The notes under the pieces were generated by a model, which saw only the letters and a program-made list of their open reading frames with translations, was not told the DNA's origin and searched no databases. From Agelaius tricolor (lineage: Eukaryota; Chordata; Aves; Passeriformes; Icteridae), in the NCBI GenBank assembly GCA_023055355.1, contig JALJCS010000034.1, forward strand, positions 2,246,001 to 2,310,000: 64,000 nt of DNA. Reading direction: 5' to 3'. Shown one piece after another: positions 60,901-64,000 of the stretch; positions within the stretch are counted from its first letter, which is position 1, and each line of letters opens with the position of its first letter. The translations under genes and the position numbers were made by a program.

Positions 60901-63900
60901 AACAGCCACTTTTCAGCAGCCAAGCACAGACATCTGTCAGGGGCTGTGTAAGCACAAGAGCAAACTGCTGTGTTTCACTGGCACCACTAATGCTGCAGGA
61001 CAGGCTTTCACATTCCAGCTCTCATGGAAAATGAAAAGGCAAAAGTAAAAAGAATTTAATGTTGTCACATATTTCTCTAAGGCAAAGCAGACTAGAGTTA
61101 GAAAAACAACAAAAAAAACCCCTCTCCTTAAAAATCCTTCTACTCCTCCTGATTTATCCTGCAGAGGATTCATAATCCTGCAACTGATGAAACCATAGCG
61201 TGTTACCTTGGTAACTGTAACTCAAATTCAGTCTTTAGAATACACTCAAAGGTCAGACTGCATGAAAAGTTAAGGCTAAGGAAGGTATAATTCACATTGA
61301 AAGGCAGAGTACAGGAAAAAAAAGTGCTCCAATATTTCCAATTACAAAGATTCCAAACAACAAATATAAACATGTTTGAAAAAAAAAAAAGAGTAAGATC
61401 ACGCAATGCCATAGTCACTGAGACTGCAAATATAAACCTACTTTAGGAAACTCTGAATATATGTTACAACAACATCCGAATTTATATGAAGATGCTATTG
61501 CATCAAATTATTGTCATAACATTTTCTATCATCTAAAATGAACAGATGTGCATTCTTTGGAAGGTTTTTCATTGCTATGTGCTACAAAACCCCAGTCAGG
61601 TTCACTAAAAAAGCAAAAATTTCATCCCATACTTCAAGGCATATTTGTTATTATTTTGTTCAAAACTCTGTGTTCTTTTTTCTTACAAAAGCAGCCCAAT
61701 TTCTCTGAGGATTAACTAAAGCAGTCTCAGACTCAAAGATCAATCTGTGCCCATATATTTGCAGTATTAATGAAATACATCATACTCAAATATGCTCAAA
61801 TTATGTATAATATATAAGCAAGATGTGGCAAGCTTTTCATTTATGCAATGTTTGTGAATTTTAAGTAGCACAAAAGTCTGTTATTTTAGAAATGTATCTA
61901 TGGGCATACACAGTGTGGTTTGGTATCTAGGAAAATGCTGTGAGCTCACAATCAATCTTCAAGTTTAAAATGAAGCAGAATTAAAGCCAAATTTGTAACT
62001 AAACTCGAAATCTCAACCTCTGTGTAGCTGCTTCACAGTGCACCCTTAGGGTTTCATGTTAAATTTCAGAGAGGGAGATGCAGAGAAAAACAAACATCTA
62101 AACCCACTCCCTATGAGAGTGTCAACCCATGCTTAGCACTCTCATAGAGAAGTCAAGCATGAAAAATTCTGGCCCCAAAGTTTTGAAACTCATTAGGGAA
62201 CCAACTTTGGCACACACCTGGATAGCTCTTCGGAAAGCTCCATCTTTCAAGTTAGTCCTATAAAAGAAAGCAATTTTAAAACATCTCCATCTCTATATGA
62301 CCTTGAAAGTCCTATAAACTGTCCAAGGCAGTCCTAAAATGATGTTCTTACTCAAAAAGAGCATGAAAACACAGCAGTTTGCTCCACAAACCTCTGCAGT
62401 TCTCATGTGAGGGAGTGATACAGAACTTTCAGGACAGCCCAACAAAAGCACTGCTCTCACTGAAGGACACCTGTACTTATTCAAGAGAAATAGGGATGGC
62501 TCTGAAATGAAGAAAAAGGGAAGAATTTATTCCAGCATCATAGCAGTTGGATATTTTTTGTGTCCTTGGCCCACCAGCTCCAGAAGACAACTTCTCAGCT
62601 GGATGAAACTCATCTATAATTTTCTAACCATTACTATTATCATTACTGCTAAGCAAGAGCTACCTTTCATTCTACTTGATGGCTGCTTATTACAGTACTT
62701 TAAATGATGCAACTTTCCTGTTCCTGTTTTTCTTTTTTTTTTTTTTTGGCTTGTGACCTAAAAGCTGTAACCAATATTTCATTTGCCTGTGCTGGTTAAA
62801 TCCATAACATAGCATATGGCAGAGGAGATACTCAGGGGGCTGAAGAGAGTGAAGGAAATTATGTAAAAGTTCATGCTGGCATGAACTAGGCATGTCAGAA
62901 AGCATTCCAAAATAATTATCCTAATTCATACCTTTTTTTTCCAGATAGAGGAAGGAGGTCTGGAAATGAGAACTTTTGTTCCACAACTATGAAATACAGA
63001 CAAAACCCACAACATGTATGTCAATGGACATTTCTACAAGAGATACTGGGCTTGCAACAAGGAAAGCTTGTTAGCCCCAGGGGGAAGAGAAGGGAGTTAG
63101 GAACAAGAACAATATTCAGTTTTTCTTTCTTAATCCCAATGAATATGCTTGGGTTCACCATCTAAGGATTCTTCCAAGTTCTACACTTGGAAACTACACT
63201 TACCTAGCTGTTAAGTATTTGTACCTTCTCTGAGGAAGGCAGGAAAGGTGTGGAAAGCTGTGTTGGTATTTTTCACCTTCACTAGAGAGCAGATATTATA
63301 CCACCTTCCTCTCTAACATTACATGCCTGGTAGACAGAAACTTAGAGAATCACACAGATAAGGAATAAGTTGCTCTCTGAACTAATCATACAAAATCAAG
63401 TCCAACACATCTTGCACTGAAAACAAGGATGCCAGGACTCCAGCATAAACCTCTCCCACTGGTAAAATGCAGATGTTACAGTTGCATTAGAAATCAATAC
63501 TACAACCAGAATTCACAGATCTCACCAGTACTAAACAAATGACATAAAACTTAAAAAGTAATTTTAATTCTTGTTATGTAAGAAAGAAATTACAAATGAG
63601 TACTGATAACTTTAAAACTCTTTATATAAAATGATGTAATTAAATTCTGTGGAGAACATGTAAGGGAAGATACAGCATTAAATGCACAATGAAAAAAAAG
63701 AAAGTTGAAACTATACAAAACTCCATAAAATAAAGTAGTTGTGTTGGTTTGTTGTTTTGTATGGGGAGTTGTTTTATTTAGCTGAAGAGGGGCACAAAGG
63801 TTGGCTCTGATGTCCTTGCAATAGGACTACCACCACTACCACTAAGGATCTGTTTCATTTATTGCAACACACTTCCAGACTAGAAAGTCTCATTAGACTT

Positions 63901-64000
63901 ATTAAGCAGATATAATCTATGCATCAAGAATGCAAACATGAATCATAGCAGAAGATCAGAAGATGAGAAGGAGAAGATGAGAAGGTGACAAGGACCCACT

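Larger units (their letters stand above)
54116..64000 (-). other. INPP4B intron upstream of exon A (continues beyond window)
   Basis: 9.9 kb with no exon I can support on either strand. Contains a CR1 tail (56395-56683), a possible ancient repeat (56700-57090), an (AAAC)n run at 57964-57988 and poly-A or poly-T tracts at 55020-55037 and 62732-62750. Otherwise AT-rich unique sequence. Confidence 0.65.

Overview
The window looks like a bird nuclear genome, probably a passerine. It has AT-rich introns and intergenic sequence, GT-AG spliced exons, several CR1 LINE fragments, a simple tetranucleotide repeat, and a solo LTR that resembles an LTR type I remember from songbirds. No bacterial, organellar or tRNA/rRNA features are visible. 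The passerine placement rests on memory of the LTR family and is not proven here.

The only protein-coding gene I can support is the 3' part of INPP4B (inositol polyphosphate 4-phosphatase type II), on the minus strand. Seven shared coding exons run from 54115 down to 36600. Two alternative terminal coding exons follow: a beta exon (10303-10477) ending in a hydrophobic tail, and an alpha exon (8945-9077) ending in a soluble tail. Every junction has a GT donor and an AG acceptor, and every phase agrees, giving 350 complete codons for the alpha form and 364 for the beta form, plus one split codon at the upstream edge. The CX5R phosphatase signature CKSAKDRT lies in the exon at 36600-36754. The N-terminal half of the protein lies beyond the right edge of the window. 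Every exon is short, so the long open frames on either strand in this window are not genes.

Layout: 1-485 is flanking DNA. 486-862 is a 377-bp solo LTR with a perfect 6-bp target-site duplication. 869-8944 is intergenic sequence and the possible INPP4B 3' UTR. 8945-10477 holds the two alternative 3' ends. 10478-36599 is a very large intron with one CR1 tail, several perfect foldbacks and a CpG-containing direct repeat. 36366-36420 is a (TATC)n microsatellite. 36600-54115 holds the shared exons, with a pair of CR1 elements joined 5' to 5' (47787-49581) and a probable CR1-in-CR1 nest (52900-53720). 54116-64000 is upstream intron with one more CR1 tail and a possible ancient repeat.

The most notable signal is the beta terminal exon. 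It predicts that this species can make a membrane-anchored 4-phosphatase as well as the soluble form by choosing between two 3' exons. Its stop codon sits inside an AATAAA hexamer, and its acceptor is a tandem CAGCAG.
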